Positions 17,313 to 26,556 of a stretch of 64,000 nt of DNA are shown piece by piece. This DNA is from an uncultured Methanobacteriaceae archaeon (GTDB lineage: Archaea > Methanobacteriota > Methanobacteria > Methanobacteriales > Methanobacteriaceae). How positions within the stretch are numbered: position 1 is the stretch's first letter; each line of letters begins with the position of its first letter. The stretch is taken from contig CAMYKT010000008.1 in the NCBI GenBank assembly GCA_947259185.1, positions 4,830 to 68,829 on the forward strand. Direction: 5' to 3'. The notes beneath the pieces are model-generated. The model did not search any database. It was not told the DNA's origin and worked only from the letters and a program-made list of their open reading frames with translations. The translations under genes and the position numbers were made by a program.

Positions 17313-17894
17313 TTAATTTGATAATATCTCAATAAATTTTATGGCCATTTCTTCTTCTTTTTTAAAGTTATGTTCATGGAGTATATTCAGTGAATTTCTA
17401 AAAAACATATACATCTCATCTTTTTTATCAAAAATGAAATAAAGAGCACCAATAAGTAATAAGGAGATGGATTCACCTTTTTTATTAGCATGAGTTTCAA
17501 ATATCTTCAAAGCACTCTGGAACTCTTTTAAAGAATCAAGAGTATTTTCTAGCTTCAAGTAGGCGTTGCCCAGCATCAAATGAATTATACCCTGACCGTC
17601 CCAATCCTCAATAATTTCAGCACTTTTTAAAGCTTCTTGAAGCATTTCCTGACTATGGGGATCGTTGTAATAAAGTGAATACAATTCAGACTGATCCAGA
17701 AGTAATATGACCTCTTCTATTTCAGATGCTAACTCTCTCAGGTCTAAAATGGAATCTTTTTTAATCAAATTTTCATCTTCAGAATCATGGGGAGCAGGAT
17801 TTAAAGAATCAATAGACATATTTTCCTTTTCTTCAAGTTCATCTATAAAATCTTCAGGAACAAAAGATTCAGCTGCTTCTTTATTTGTATTCAA
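17313..17894 (-). CDS. TPR-like protein
   Basis: A 193-residue protein with an acidic N-terminus (1-65) and TPR-like helices from about 65 on (EDWDGQGIIHLMLGNAYLKLENTLDSLKEFQSALKIF is the clearest, given here in part). The apparent start is TTG, six bases after the stop of the other TPR gene, with no good ribosome binding site. Translation may be coupled, or begin at the internal Met27. It is probably a protein-protein adaptor acting with its TPR neighbour. Confidence 0.7.
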   Translation of the reverse strand: MNTNKEAAESFVPEDFIDELEEKENMSIDSLNPAPHDSEDENLIKKDSILDLRELASEIEEVILLLDQSELYSLYYNDPHSQEMLQEALKSAEIIEDWDGQGIIHLMLGNAYLKLENTLDSLKEFQSALKIFETHANKKGESISLLLIGALYFIFDKKDEMYMFFRNSLNILHEHNFKKEEEMAIKFIEILSN

Positions 17895-17900
17895 AGCAGT

Positions 17901-18254
17901 TTATATTTGTTTAACTTCACGAATTTTTTCTCCCATTTCATTTTCCATGCTAGAATCAATATCTGCATATATTTTGAAGGCTTTTTGGTAGTGTTCTATG
18001 GCCTTTTTAGTATTTCTGGTGGTCAGATATGTGTCTCCAATAAGATCATGAGTGTATGCTTCCCCTTCGAGGTAATCCAGTTTTTCGTATGTTTTAAGTG
18101 CTTCCTGAAGGTTTTGAAGTGCTTTTAAGAATTGATCATCTTCCAGATATATTACTGCGATATCTATCAGAGTCTCTGCTTCATGTTCCTGATATTCATA
18201 TAATTTTTTCTGATAATTTCTCAAAGCTCCTTTTTTACCACGGAAAGAATCCAT
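17901..18254 (-). CDS. TPR protein
   Basis: A 117-residue protein with three tetratricopeptide-like repeats covering residues 20-105 (LIDIAVIYLEDDQFLKALQN; EAYTHDLIGDTYLTTRNTKK; AIEHYQKAFKIYADI). It has no signal peptide. It precedes the second TPR gene by six bases, so the two are likely one operon that may include the HEAT protein 88 bp further on. A scaffold role is inferred; the partner is unknown. Confidence 0.8.
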   Translation of the reverse strand: MDSFRGKKGALRNYQKKLYEYQEHEAETLIDIAVIYLEDDQFLKALQNLQEALKTYEKLDYLEGEAYTHDLIGDTYLTTRNTKKAIEHYQKAFKIYADIDSSMENEMGEKIREVKQI

Positions 18255-18657
18255 TAAGCTTAAAATAGGAATAAGATTTTTGATGATTATAAAACCCCCC
18301 TACATTTATAAAAAGGGTTATTTATACGTTTTTCTGCTTTAAATACCTGGATTTTATTCTGATAATTGTTCAGCACATTATTATTTATGGTGGAATGCTC
18401 GATTAATTGGATATGGCTTAAATTTTTGTCTGAAATTCAGTATCCCCCCCAAAAAGTAATTAGATTATAATGAAAATACAAAAAAATTTATTAGCTTATT
18501 ATGGGTCTAATAAAAATTTCATAGCTATTTTGTTATTTCTGCATTTTTAGTAGTATCTTTCTACCAGTATATTACATATAATTCTTAAGAATAGATATAT
18601 TTTATTATAAAAAAATTAAACCACAATTAATTATTTTAATTTAATATTGGTGCTACA
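18255..18657. other. Divergent intergenic region, no gene seen
   Basis: This 403-bp AT-rich region separates the leftward TPR operon from the rightward isopropylmalate dehydrogenase-family gene. It must hold both promoters; a TATA-like stretch at about 18594-18606 lies upstream of the + strand gene. Two C-runs (18292-18300 and 18445-18451) stand out in the AT background. I see no ORF or RNA gene. Confidence 0.5.
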
Positions 18658-19656
18658 ATGATAAAAATTACGATTATACCTGGTGATGGGATTGGTAAAG
18701 AAGTCATGAATGCTGCTACTTATGTTTTAGACAGTTTAGAGTTAAATCTGGACTATATATTTGCATCTGCAGGTTATGAATGTTTTGAAAAAACAGGTTC
18801 CACCATCCCTGATGAAACCATAAACCTGACAAAAAAAACAAGTGCCACTCTTTTTGGGGCGGTTACCACGGTCCCGGGTCATAAAAGTGCTATACTTTCC
18901 CTTAGAAAAGAACTGGATTTGTATGCTAATATTCGGCCCGTTAAATCCTACCCTGGTGTAAATTCTCTTTTCCAGGATTTAGATTTTGTAATTATACGAG
19001 AAAATAGTGAAGGTCTGTATTCCGGGTTGGAGGAGTATACTGATGAGGGTGCAGTGGCCAAGAGGGTTATCACTCGCAGGGCTTCGGAGAGGATATCTAA
19101 ATTTGCCTTTGATTATGCTCAGAAAACCGGGCGCAAAAAAGTAACTGCAGTGCACAAAGCCAATGTACTTAAAAAAACAGACGGCGTATTTAAAGATAGT
19201 TTTTACAAAGTAGGAGAAGAATATCCAGATTTGGAAAAAGAAGACTTCTATGTAGACGCCACCGCAATGTACTTTTTAACCAAACCACATATATTCGACG
19301 TTCTGGTTACCACAAACCTGTTTGGAGACATACTCTCAGATGAGGGAGCCGGACTGGTAGGAGGACTGGGACTAATACCTTCTGCCAACATAGGAGACAA
19401 ACAAGGACTATTCGAACCAGTACACGGATCAGCACCACGTCACGCAGGTAAAGGAACCGCTAACCCGGCAGCCATGATGCTTTCTGCAGTTTTAATGCTT
19501 GATTATCTGGAAGAACATGATGAAGCACGTAGAATGGAAAAAGCTCTAATTGATGTGCTGGATGAAGGAAAAGTAGTTACTGGTGATTTAGGTGGAACTG
19601 CTTCTACCATGGAAATGGCAGCGGAAGTAAGAAAAAAATTGGAGTCCCTCTCCTAA
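18658..19656 (+). CDS. Homoisocitrate / 3-isopropylmalate dehydrogenase family enzyme
   Basis: A 332-residue beta-decarboxylating dehydrogenase. IIPGDGIGKEV starts the fold. LRKELDLYANIRPVK carries the substrate arginines, IIRENSEGLYSG the conserved Ser/Glu loop, and TTNLFGDILSDEGAGLVG the metal-binding aspartates. FEPVHGSAPRHAGKGTANP is the NAD-binding loop. Methanogens keep two such paralogues, LeuB for leucine and AksF for the 2-oxosuberate part of coenzyme B. Sequence alone does not tell me which this is, and no leu or aks neighbour helps. The start follows a TATTGGTGCTACA leader. Confidence 0.85.
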   Translation: MIKITIIPGDGIGKEVMNAATYVLDSLELNLDYIFASAGYECFEKTGSTIPDETINLTKKTSATLFGAVTTVPGHKSAILSLRKELDLYANIRPVKSYPGVNSLFQDLDFVIIRENSEGLYSGLEEYTDEGAVAKRVITRRASERISKFAFDYAQKTGRKKVTAVHKANVLKKTDGVFKDSFYKVGEEYPDLEKEDFYVDATAMYFLTKPHIFDVLVTTNLFGDILSDEGAGLVGGLGLIPSANIGDKQGLFEPVHGSAPRHAGKGTANPAAMMLSAVLMLDYLEEHDEARRMEKALIDVLDEGKVVTGDLGGTASTMEMAAEVRKKLESLS

Positions 19657-19798
19657 TTTTTTAAAACTCTTTTTTTCTCTTTTTTAAATTACCTTAATCT
19701 CCGATTATATTTATTTTAATTTCTTTAAAAACAGGATATTTATATTCCATAAACATATTTATTGATAAAGTATGGAATAATGAATTGTAGGTAAAACT

Positions 19799-20998
19799 AT
19801 GGAAACTGCAGATGTACGACAGGATATTCCCTTATTGGATGATGTAATATATTTAGATGCAGCCAGTACTACACCCACCCCCATCCCTGTGGTGGAGGCC
19901 ATGTGTGATTATTTTTATAAATACAATGCCAATACTGGCCGGGGAGCATACTCTCTGGCAGTTAAAGCCACCCAAAAAATAGTAGAGTCCCGGAAAAAAG
20001 TGGCGGGATTTATAAATGCCCTTCCTGAGGAAGTTGTTTTTACCAAGAACACCACCGAGGCCATAAATATTGTGGCCCAGGGACTTTCCTTTAAAAAAGG
20101 AGATTCCCTGGTGGTGCCTAATATTGAGCATCACTCCAATTTCCTGCCCTGGTTGAATCTTAGAAAAAAAGGGGTGGAAATAAGAGTAGTAAAAGCTGAT
20201 GCAGATGGCATTCTGGATCCCTCACAAATTGAAGATGCAGTGGACCATACTACCCGACTTATTACTATTACCCATGTTTCCAATGCCCTGGGATCCCGGC
20301 AAGACGTGAAAGAAATAGGTAAGATTGCTGAAGAAAAAGACAGCCTTTATATGGTGGATGCCGCCCAGTCAGTAGGCCATATGCAAACTGATGTAAAAAA
20401 AATGAAAGCACATTTTGTAGCTTTTCCCGGACATAAAGGAACTTTAGGCCCAGTTGGAACAGGATTCCTGTACTGCAACCATGAAAAAGCTGTTAATCTG
20501 GAATCAAGTATTTTAGGAGGAGGTACCGTAAGGGACGTGTCTGAAAGTAGTTACGAGTTAGAAGAATTTCCAGCTCGTTTTGAAGGAGGTACTCCCAATA
20601 TAGCTGGTTTTATTGGTTTAGGTGCATCTATAGATTATATTAATAAGATAGGACTTGAAAAAATTGAAAAACATTGCAGGACCAGTACCCGGTTACTATA
20701 TGATTCCCTGGTAAAATTGGAAAATGTGACCTGTTATGGGGACCCCCAAAACATTTATGGTATAGTATCCTTCAACATAAATAATATGAACCCACATGAT
20801 GTGGCCAAAATACTGGATGAAGTTAAAGGAATCTGTGTGAGAAGTGGTTATCACTGTGCCATACCTGCAATAAAGCATGTTGGTGCCTATCAAAAAGGGG
20901 GGACCGTGCGTGCATCATTGCACTATTACAATACCTTTGAAGAAATCCAGGTGCTAGCAGATACTGTGGAAGAAATAGCAAAAACATTTGGAGATTAA
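19799..20998 (+). CDS. Cysteine desulfurase-like class V aminotransferase (SufS type)
   Basis: A 399-residue PLP enzyme. The lysine that binds PLP is K213 in PGHKGTLGP. H111/H112 in EHHSN stack on the cofactor, and the sulfur-carrying cysteine is C353 in the RSGYHCA motif, with R348 as substrate ligand. That pattern is typical of the SufS/CsdA group. It mobilises sulfur from cysteine for Fe-S clusters or other thio-cofactors. Many methanogens rely on other sulfur routes, so its presence is informative. A small membrane peptide gene starts two bases after its stop. Confidence 0.9.
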   Translation: METADVRQDIPLLDDVIYLDAASTTPTPIPVVEAMCDYFYKYNANTGRGAYSLAVKATQKIVESRKKVAGFINALPEEVVFTKNTTEAINIVAQGLSFKKGDSLVVPNIEHHSNFLPWLNLRKKGVEIRVVKADADGILDPSQIEDAVDHTTRLITITHVSNALGSRQDVKEIGKIAEEKDSLYMVDAAQSVGHMQTDVKKMKAHFVAFPGHKGTLGPVGTGFLYCNHEKAVNLESSILGGGTVRDVSESSYELEEFPARFEGGTPNIAGFIGLGASIDYINKIGLEKIEKHCRTSTRLLYDSLVKLENVTCYGDPQNIYGIVSFNINNMNPHDVAKILDEVKGICVRSGYHCAIPAIKHVGAYQKGGTVRASLHYYNTFEEIQVLADTVEEIAKTFGD

Positions 20999-21000
20999 AA

Positions 21001-21084
21001 ATGGATAAAGTACAGATTATAGCACTTATTTTCATATTTTTAATGGTTGTAAGCAGTGTTGGAGCAGTTATTCTCTATTTATAA
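21001..21084 (+). CDS. Small single-span membrane peptide (27 aa)
   Basis: A 27-residue peptide, MDKVQ followed by about 20 hydrophobic residues ending VILYL, clearly a single transmembrane helix. GGAGAT, inside the last codons of the cysteine desulfurase gene, serves as ribosome binding site, and the ATG is two bases past that gene's stop. The tight spacing supports a real, translationally coupled gene. It lies 41 bp before ribH. The function is unknown. Confidence 0.6.
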   Translation: MDKVQIIALIFIFLMVVSSVGAVILYL

Positions 21085-21125
21085 TTATATAATGTAGGGA
21101 TTCTCTAATTAATGGAGGGAAATTT

Positions 21126-21536
21126 ATGGTTAAAGTTAGATTAGGAGCAGTTGTAGCTGAATTTAATTACGATATAACCCATATGATGCTTGAACTAGCT
21201 AAAGAACATGCTAAATTTTTAGATTCTGAGATTACTAAAGTCATAACCGTTCCTGGAGTTTTTGATATGCCTCTGGCAATTAAAAAGCTTTTAAAGGAAG
21301 AAGATATAGATGCAGTGATAACTCTAGGAGCTGTTATTGAAGGTTCAACTGACCATGACCAGATAGTGGTACAGCACGCCTCGCGTAAAATAGCAGATTT
21401 AGCCCTAGAATATGATAAACCAGTAGCTTTAGGAATATCAGGGCCAGGCATGACCCGTTTAGAAGCCCATCAGCGGGTTGAATACGGTAAACGTGCCGTA
21501 GAAGCCGCAGTAAAAATGTGTGAAAAGTTAAAGTAA
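21126..21536 (+). CDS. ribH: 6,7-dimethyl-8-ribityllumazine synthase
   Basis: A 136-residue lumazine synthase, short as usual in archaea. It has the FNYDITHMML start region, VPGVFDMPLAIKKLL, the AVITLGAVIEGSTDHDQIV substrate loop and GISGPGMT. The active-site His is in the TDHDQ loop. It condenses the ribitylaminouracil with dihydroxybutanone phosphate to make the riboflavin precursor, which in methanogens feeds FAD and also links to F420 building blocks. A GGAGGG ribosome binding site precedes the ATG. Confidence 0.95.
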   Translation: MVKVRLGAVVAEFNYDITHMMLELAKEHAKFLDSEITKVITVPGVFDMPLAIKKLLKEEDIDAVITLGAVIEGSTDHDQIVVQHASRKIADLALEYDKPVALGISGPGMTRLEAHQRVEYGKRAVEAAVKMCEKLK

Positions 21537-21661
21537 TTTCACAACAATTTTTTTTAAATTACTTTTTTAGCCTTATCTATTCTTTAGAATCATTTTCTAG
21601 TTTTAAGTCCTGAATTTAGTTGGTTTTTTTAGAAAAATTATTATTTTAAGTTTTTGATTTA

Positions 21662-21701
21662 TGATTAGTGCCGGCTTTTAAAATCCAGAAGCGACTAATC
21701 A
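21662..21701. repeat. Inverted repeat upstream of hisF
   Basis: TGATTAGT (21662-21669) and ACTAATCA (21694-21701) are perfect complements 24 bases apart. The loop contains the palindrome GCCGGC. It lies 126 bp after ribH and about 30 bp before the hisF TATA box, so it could be an operator or the 3' structure of the ribH message. No T-tract follows directly. Confidence 0.4.
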
Positions 21702-21731
21702 GCTATTTAAATTATAAAGTGAGAAATAATA

Positions 21732-21743
21732 TTATATATAAAA
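21732..21743 (+). promoter_or_regulatory. TATA box of hisF
   Basis: TTATATATAAAA is a strong archaeal TATA element about 70 bp before the hisF ATG, implying a transcript start near 21767 and a leader of about 40 bases. Confidence 0.5.
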
Positions 21744-21807
21744 ATGAATTTTTATAGATTTTATTTATTTGCTTTACTATTTAATTGGAATTAAAGAAGG
21801 TTAAAAA

Positions 21808-22572
21808 ATGAGCACCATAAAAATTATGCCCTGCCTGGATATGAAAGACGGGCGGGTGGTAAAAGGAGTAAACTTTGTAGAATTAAAAGATGCCGGAGAC
21901 CCGGTGGAAAATGCCATTCTCTATCAGGAAGAAGGGGCAGATGAACTGGCTATCCTGGACATTTCTGCTACTCTTGAAAACCGTAAAACTCGTCTTGAAT
22001 GGGTAAAAAATGTTTCAGAAGTGATAGACATTCCTTTAACCGTGGGGGGAGGAATTTCCTCTTTAGAAGATATAGAGCAGACTTTTAAAGCCGGTGCGGA
22101 TAAGGTGTCCATAAATAGTGCAGCTGTAAAAAATCCAGGTTTAATAAAAGAAGCATCCCAAAAATACGGTCCTGAAAGGATAACTGTGGCTATTGATGGT
22201 ATTCGTAATAGCAGTCTTCCATCGGGATTTGAAGTGGTGGTGTCTGGTGGTAAAAAGCAAATGGGTCTGGATGCTGTGAAATGGGCCAAAGAATGTGAAA
22301 TTCTAGGTGCAGGAGTTATATTACCCACCAGTATGGATGGAGATGGTACTCAAGACGGTTATGATCTTGAATTTACAGCTGTCATAGCCCATGCCGTTAA
22401 AATTCCAGTTATTGCCTCAGGTGGAGCAGGGCAATTAAATGATTTTTATGATGCCGTAACTAAAGGTGGGGCAGAAATATTGCTTGCTGCGTCAGTATTT
22501 CATTACCGTATATTAGGTATAGGTGAAGTAAAGGAATATTTAAAGGATAAAGGTCTGGATATATCCCTTTAA
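21808..22572 (+). CDS. hisF: Imidazole glycerol phosphate synthase, cyclase subunit
   Basis: A 254-residue TIM barrel. The catalytic aspartates are at the standard HisF positions, D11 in PCLDMKDGRVVKG and D130 in VAIDG. LTVGGGIS, SINSAAV, TSMDGDGT and IASGGAG form the phosphate-binding loops. It takes ammonia from HisH and makes imidazole glycerol phosphate and AICAR in histidine synthesis. hisH is not beside it, so the complex is encoded at separate loci. It has its own TATA box and a 66-bp gap to the next gene. Confidence 0.96.
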   Translation: MSTIKIMPCLDMKDGRVVKGVNFVELKDAGDPVENAILYQEEGADELAILDISATLENRKTRLEWVKNVSEVIDIPLTVGGGISSLEDIEQTFKAGADKVSINSAAVKNPGLIKEASQKYGPERITVAIDGIRNSSLPSGFEVVVSGGKKQMGLDAVKWAKECEILGAGVILPTSMDGDGTQDGYDLEFTAVIAHAVKIPVIASGGAGQLNDFYDAVTKGGAEILLAASVFHYRILGIGEVKEYLKDKGLDISL

Positions 22573-22637
22573 AATTATACTAAGAATTTAAATGGAATTG
22601 ATAATTCCTTAAATTAATTATTTTTGGAGATTTTTAT

Positions 22638-23570
22638 ATGGAAATATTTACCCCTAAAGATTTAAAAGAAAAATTTGATGACCCCTGGATTGCACCTTAC
22701 CAGAAAGTACTTACCATGGTAGATGAAGATCTGGTGGAGATTGTAGAATACCATCCCTGTGTATCTGGTTCTCACTGGGTGGTAAGTCAATACCAGCGCA
22801 CCAGCAATTTAATCCAGTCCTCATTCCGGGATGGTAATAAACATGTTTTCATAGCAAAAGTAGGAAAAACACCCCTGGAATTAAAGGCCAGTGTTAATGC
22901 AGCTGGTATTGAAGAAGTTTCTGTGGATAAAGACGAGGTAAAAGTAGTTCATGCCGGTCTGGCTGGAGCCGGTGTAGGTGCCGCCATGTGCCGGGGTATG
23001 GCCCAGGGAGTAAAAAGAATAGAACTTTATGAAGTGGGAGGAGGCTCTAAACTGGGTAAAGCAGCTGTAATAACCCCTAAACTGGAAAAAATAGTTATAG
23101 GTGTGGATGATACTGATACTAAAGAAGAAGGAGCTACCTGGACCATGGCCCATAACATGGGGATGGAACTAGCTAAACAGGGATTTCAGTATCTGGACCA
23201 TGTAATTGTCCAGTTATATCCGCATAACCCTCACAAAACCCAAAACTGTGTCTCGGTGGCACTTACTTTTGCGGTTAATCCAGGTGAAAAGGAAAAACTG
23301 ATTGAAAAAGCGGTTGAAATATTAAAAAAGAATACTTTATCAAATAAAACCGCCATCGCAGTACTACAAGGTATTCAAATTCCACATGATCTGAGGATTT
23401 ATGCAGAAAAAGCAAAAAAATCCATGATTTCAGTGGAAGAATCTGAAAATGTGGCTGAAAATCTAAATATTGAATTAATTGAAGTTACAGGAGCCCAGGG
23501 GAAAATTGGAGCTCTGGCTGCTTTAGGCCTTTATAATGATGTAGAAGAAGCAGTTAAAGTTTATTATTAA
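22638..23570 (+). CDS. Methanogenesis marker protein 11
   Basis: A 310-residue protein of the methanogen-specific marker 11 family. The recognised core is GVDDTDTKEEGATWTMAHNM (about 156-175), where DDTD is the metal or ATP-binding acidic motif shared with the tRNA-modifying TiaS group. HAGLAGAGVGAAMCRGM and HNPHKTQNCVSVAL are other family blocks. It is found in nearly all methanogens. Its biochemical role is not established to my knowledge. It follows hisF by 65 bp and meets the leftward glycosyltransferase gene with three bases between stops. Confidence 0.92.
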   Translation: MEIFTPKDLKEKFDDPWIAPYQKVLTMVDEDLVEIVEYHPCVSGSHWVVSQYQRTSNLIQSSFRDGNKHVFIAKVGKTPLELKASVNAAGIEEVSVDKDEVKVVHAGLAGAGVGAAMCRGMAQGVKRIELYEVGGGSKLGKAAVITPKLEKIVIGVDDTDTKEEGATWTMAHNMGMELAKQGFQYLDHVIVQLYPHNPHKTQNCVSVALTFAVNPGEKEKLIEKAVEILKKNTLSNKTAIAVLQGIQIPHDLRIYAEKAKKSMISVEESENVAENLNIELIEVTGAQGKIGALAALGLYNDVEEAVKVYY

Positions 23571-23573
23571 GTT

Positions 23574-25295
23574 TTAATTAAAATAAAAATTTAAAAACCG
23601 CCCCTGAGATGAAGTAGCAAACTCCATATCTGCATTTACTGTATTTAAAATTTCCACCCTTATTTCGTGATTATCCCAGTAGGTAAAATAAGTTCTTTGA
23701 GGATTGTCTTCATTCCAGGTAATGGTTCTTACCCTCACCTCATTAATGAATATATTGTAGGTGCCATTTTTCAGTACCCCCCGGGTAGATGCTATTTTTT
23801 CTCCATCCAGGTAAATATCAATTAGTCTGGCACTTTGAGGGTTGGTATTGATGATAACACCTTCATCCACGGTTAAATTTTCAGACATATTTCCCTGCAG
23901 AGTCAAAGCTTTTTGGACATATAAGTTATCAAATACTTTACGTATATTCCCATCAGGTATGGTCTCTCTTATTTCTACATTGAGGTTTAAGCGGGCTTCC
24001 CGGGGGATTCTGAGAATATTTTCTTCCCCCGGGCGAGGCTGTTTTAAAACATAGCCCTGCCCATTAATAAATAATTTATCGTCATTTTTGATTCCCAATG
24101 TATCTAAAGCTTCTTTTGGAGAACGGATAATAGTATCTTCGTTTTCAAGGGCGCTATCAACAGTATAAGGTCCCCTGACATCAAAAGTTCGGTTATCGGT
24201 GGTATTCCTCCAGATTATAAGGTTTCTGGAAGCTGGTTCAATTGATATTTTCCCCTCATCCACACTAACCGCCCCCAACAAAGTGGAAAGCATGGCCAAA
24301 AGTATCAAACTGGAAACCAGAATAGGAAAATGCATATAAGTAAATGATTTTAAAGATTGAGTTCGGCCATCTTTTCTCCACAGAATATTTAAAGATCTTT
24401 TAATAAGTTTTACAATATAATAAGCTGCTATTACCACCCCAATCAGACCTATAATAATTCCTAAAGCAGGAGGAACCTGTCTGATAAAGAAAAGTGAGAA
24501 AACACCTAATGATGCCAGAGAAATGCCTAAAATACCCATCCGAATGTATCTTCCCAATGAATCCATCATGGTAACCCTACCATATTCCAGGGCTCGGTCC
24601 ACAATAGTACGCACCACTTCATTAGCCACCACATTGAGTTCACTTAAGGTGGACATATCATGATGAATGCTACCAATGTCCACTTCCTTTATTTTAAGTC
24701 CCTGTACATCAGCATCCAGTACTATGCCCACATCGACCCCATAATCTTCTTCAAAGCGTATTTTACTTAAAGATGTTCTTTTACCTGCAAATTGGCCACT
24801 TAAAGGTTGATCAAATTTGATTTCAGGAAAGAAAAAATTTAAAAGAGGTTTGGCAGTAAGTTCAGTCACTCTCCCTGCTTTTCTTTTAAACTTGGTCTTG
24901 GTAATATCTGCTTTTCCATCTAAAATTGGTTGAATTATTTTTTCCACCTGGTTTGGAGAAATGTTTTCCAGATCAGCATCAATAAATGCAATTATGTCCC
25001 CTTTTGAAACTTTAAAACCAGTTTTAATGGCAGAACCTTTTCCTAAATTCCGCATATGGGAAAAAACTTTAGCTCCTGCAGTTTTGGCCAGCGCGCCGGT
25101 ATTGTCCTGAGATCCATCATCAACCACTATTACTTCAGTGACATAATCCAGGGAAAGTGCAGCCTTAACCACATTAGCTACGGTTTTACTCTCATTAAAT
25201 GCAGGAATAACCACCGAAACTGTCATTTCTGCCGATGGTTTTTTGTTTTTTAATGAAGCTGCCAGAAACAATAAAATCAATATAAGCCAGGACAA
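23574..25295 (-). CDS. Membrane glycosyltransferase family 2 with large extracellular tail
   Basis: A 573-residue protein: a hydrophobic start (3-14), a GT2 domain (about 24-240) with VVDDGS (57-62) and the metal-binding DAD (106-108), membrane spans at about 252-271, 276-295 and 322-343, then a 225-residue beta-rich tail probably outside the cell. The fold is like that of dolichol-phosphate sugar synthases. The start codon is TTG, preceded by GAGGTG seven bases upstream. Nucleotide-sugar transfer for wall or glycoprotein assembly is likely. The outside tail is unusual for the family. Confidence 0.82.
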   Translation of the reverse strand: MSWLILILLFLAASLKNKKPSAEMTVSVVIPAFNESKTVANVVKAALSLDYVTEVIVVDDGSQDNTGALAKTAGAKVFSHMRNLGKGSAIKTGFKVSKGDIIAFIDADLENISPNQVEKIIQPILDGKADITKTKFKRKAGRVTELTAKPLLNFFFPEIKFDQPLSGQFAGKRTSLSKIRFEEDYGVDVGIVLDADVQGLKIKEVDIGSIHHDMSTLSELNVVANEVVRTIVDRALEYGRVTMMDSLGRYIRMGILGISLASLGVFSLFFIRQVPPALGIIIGLIGVVIAAYYIVKLIKRSLNILWRKDGRTQSLKSFTYMHFPILVSSLILLAMLSTLLGAVSVDEGKISIEPASRNLIIWRNTTDNRTFDVRGPYTVDSALENEDTIIRSPKEALDTLGIKNDDKLFINGQGYVLKQPRPGEENILRIPREARLNLNVEIRETIPDGNIRKVFDNLYVQKALTLQGNMSENLTVDEGVIINTNPQSARLIDIYLDGEKIASTRGVLKNGTYNIFINEVRVRTITWNEDNPQRTYFTYWDNHEIRVEILNTVNADMEFATSSQGRFLNFYFN

Positions 25296-25449
25296 TTTTG
25301 CACCTCAATATAAGTTAAATAAAAGCTTTCCTGAAATTTATATATTTGCAAATTCTTGCTTTTAGAAGTAAACTATTAGTAAGTTATTACATTTAAAATA
25401 TTAAGTTATTCCCTTTAATATACATAGGTAACTAACTTAAATAATACAT

Positions 25450-25465
25450 GATATATAAATATATC
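25450..25465. promoter_or_regulatory. TATA-rich near-palindrome upstream of purE
   Basis: GATATATAAATATATC lies 62 bp before the purE start and 155 bp from the divergent glycosyltransferase start. Its palindromic shape means it could serve as TATA element in either direction. Confidence 0.4.
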
Positions 25466-25526
25466 TAGAATTTAAGTACATTAAACTCTTTTATTTATTA
25501 AAATTGTATAAAGGTGAATCTAAACC

Positions 25527-26537
25527 ATGAAACCTAAAGTAATGATACTTCTAGGCAGTGCTTCTGACTATAATATTGCAGAAAAAGCCCTGGATATTTT
25601 AGAACAGCTGAAAATACCATATGATTTAAGAGTAGCTTCTGCTCACCGAACACATGAAAAAGTAAAAAAAATCGTGTTAGAATCTACCCGTCGAGGAGTA
25701 AAGGTTTTTATAGGGATTGCTGGGCTTTCTGCTCACCTTCCAGGCATGATTGCCGCCAATACTCACCGGCCGGTGGTGGGAGTTCCGGTAGATGTTAAGG
25801 TAGGAGGACTGGATGCCCTGTTTGCATCTTCCCAGATGCCCTTCCCAGCACCGGTAGCCACCGTAGGAATTGACCGCGGTGAAAATGGTGCTCTTCTGGC
25901 CGCTCAGATTATAGCTATAAATGACGAAGAAGTTAGAAAAAGATTTTCTCAGTTAAGAGAAAGCTTCTATAGTAAAGTAGAAAGAGATGAAAGTCAACTG
26001 TTGAATAATATGGAAGGGAATTACTATTTCCCTGAAGATATTGATTTTACATCAACAGATGAAGTGGAGGTTAATGAAGATTCTGATTCAAAAGATACCC
26101 CCATGGTAGCAGTTATTCCTGGCAGCTATTCTGATATGGGTGTGGCCAAAAAAACCACTAATTTTTTGGATAGAATGGGTATAACCTATGATTTAAATGT
26201 TATCTCACCAATACGCTATCCTGAACGTTTTGAAAAATACATGGAAAGAATGAAGGATGTTAAGCTATTTATTGCCATAACTGGCCTCTCGGCCCATGTT
26301 ACAGGAGCAGTGGTGGCTCTAAGTGAAAAACCAGTTATTGGAGTTCCCTGCCCTTTGAGGATGGGTGGGCTTGACTCTCTCCTTTCCATGGTCAACATGC
26401 CTCCCGGCGTACCTGTTGGTACAGTAGGAGTGGCTAATGGTGGAAATGCTGCTATTTTAGCTGCTGAAATATTAGCCCTGGGTAATAAAGAACTGGATGA
26501 CCGGGTTAAGCGGTTGAAAAATAAGGTAGTGGAATAA
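25527..26537 (+). CDS. purE: PurE: AIR carboxylase / N5-CAIR mutase, tandem double-domain form
   Basis: A 336-residue protein with two PurE domains. The first (1-150) has GSASD (10-14), SAHRTHE (38-44, catalytic H40) and GIAGLSAHLPGM. A linker at about 150-190 is acidic. The second (about 192-336) keeps IPGSYSD and AITGLSAHVTGAV but has SPIRYPE where SAHR should be, so it lacks the catalytic His. PurE makes CAIR in purine synthesis. Tandem PurE proteins are known in methanogens; the second domain is probably structural, completing the octamer-like assembly. It stands alone on this strand. Confidence 0.93.
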   Translation: MKPKVMILLGSASDYNIAEKALDILEQLKIPYDLRVASAHRTHEKVKKIVLESTRRGVKVFIGIAGLSAHLPGMIAANTHRPVVGVPVDVKVGGLDALFASSQMPFPAPVATVGIDRGENGALLAAQIIAINDEEVRKRFSQLRESFYSKVERDESQLLNNMEGNYYFPEDIDFTSTDEVEVNEDSDSKDTPMVAVIPGSYSDMGVAKKTTNFLDRMGITYDLNVISPIRYPERFEKYMERMKDVKLFIAITGLSAHVTGAVVALSEKPVIGVPCPLRMGGLDSLLSMVNMPPGVPVGTVGVANGGNAAILAAEILALGNKELDDRVKRLKNKVVE

Positions 26538-26556
26538 ACACCCCTATTATTTTTTT

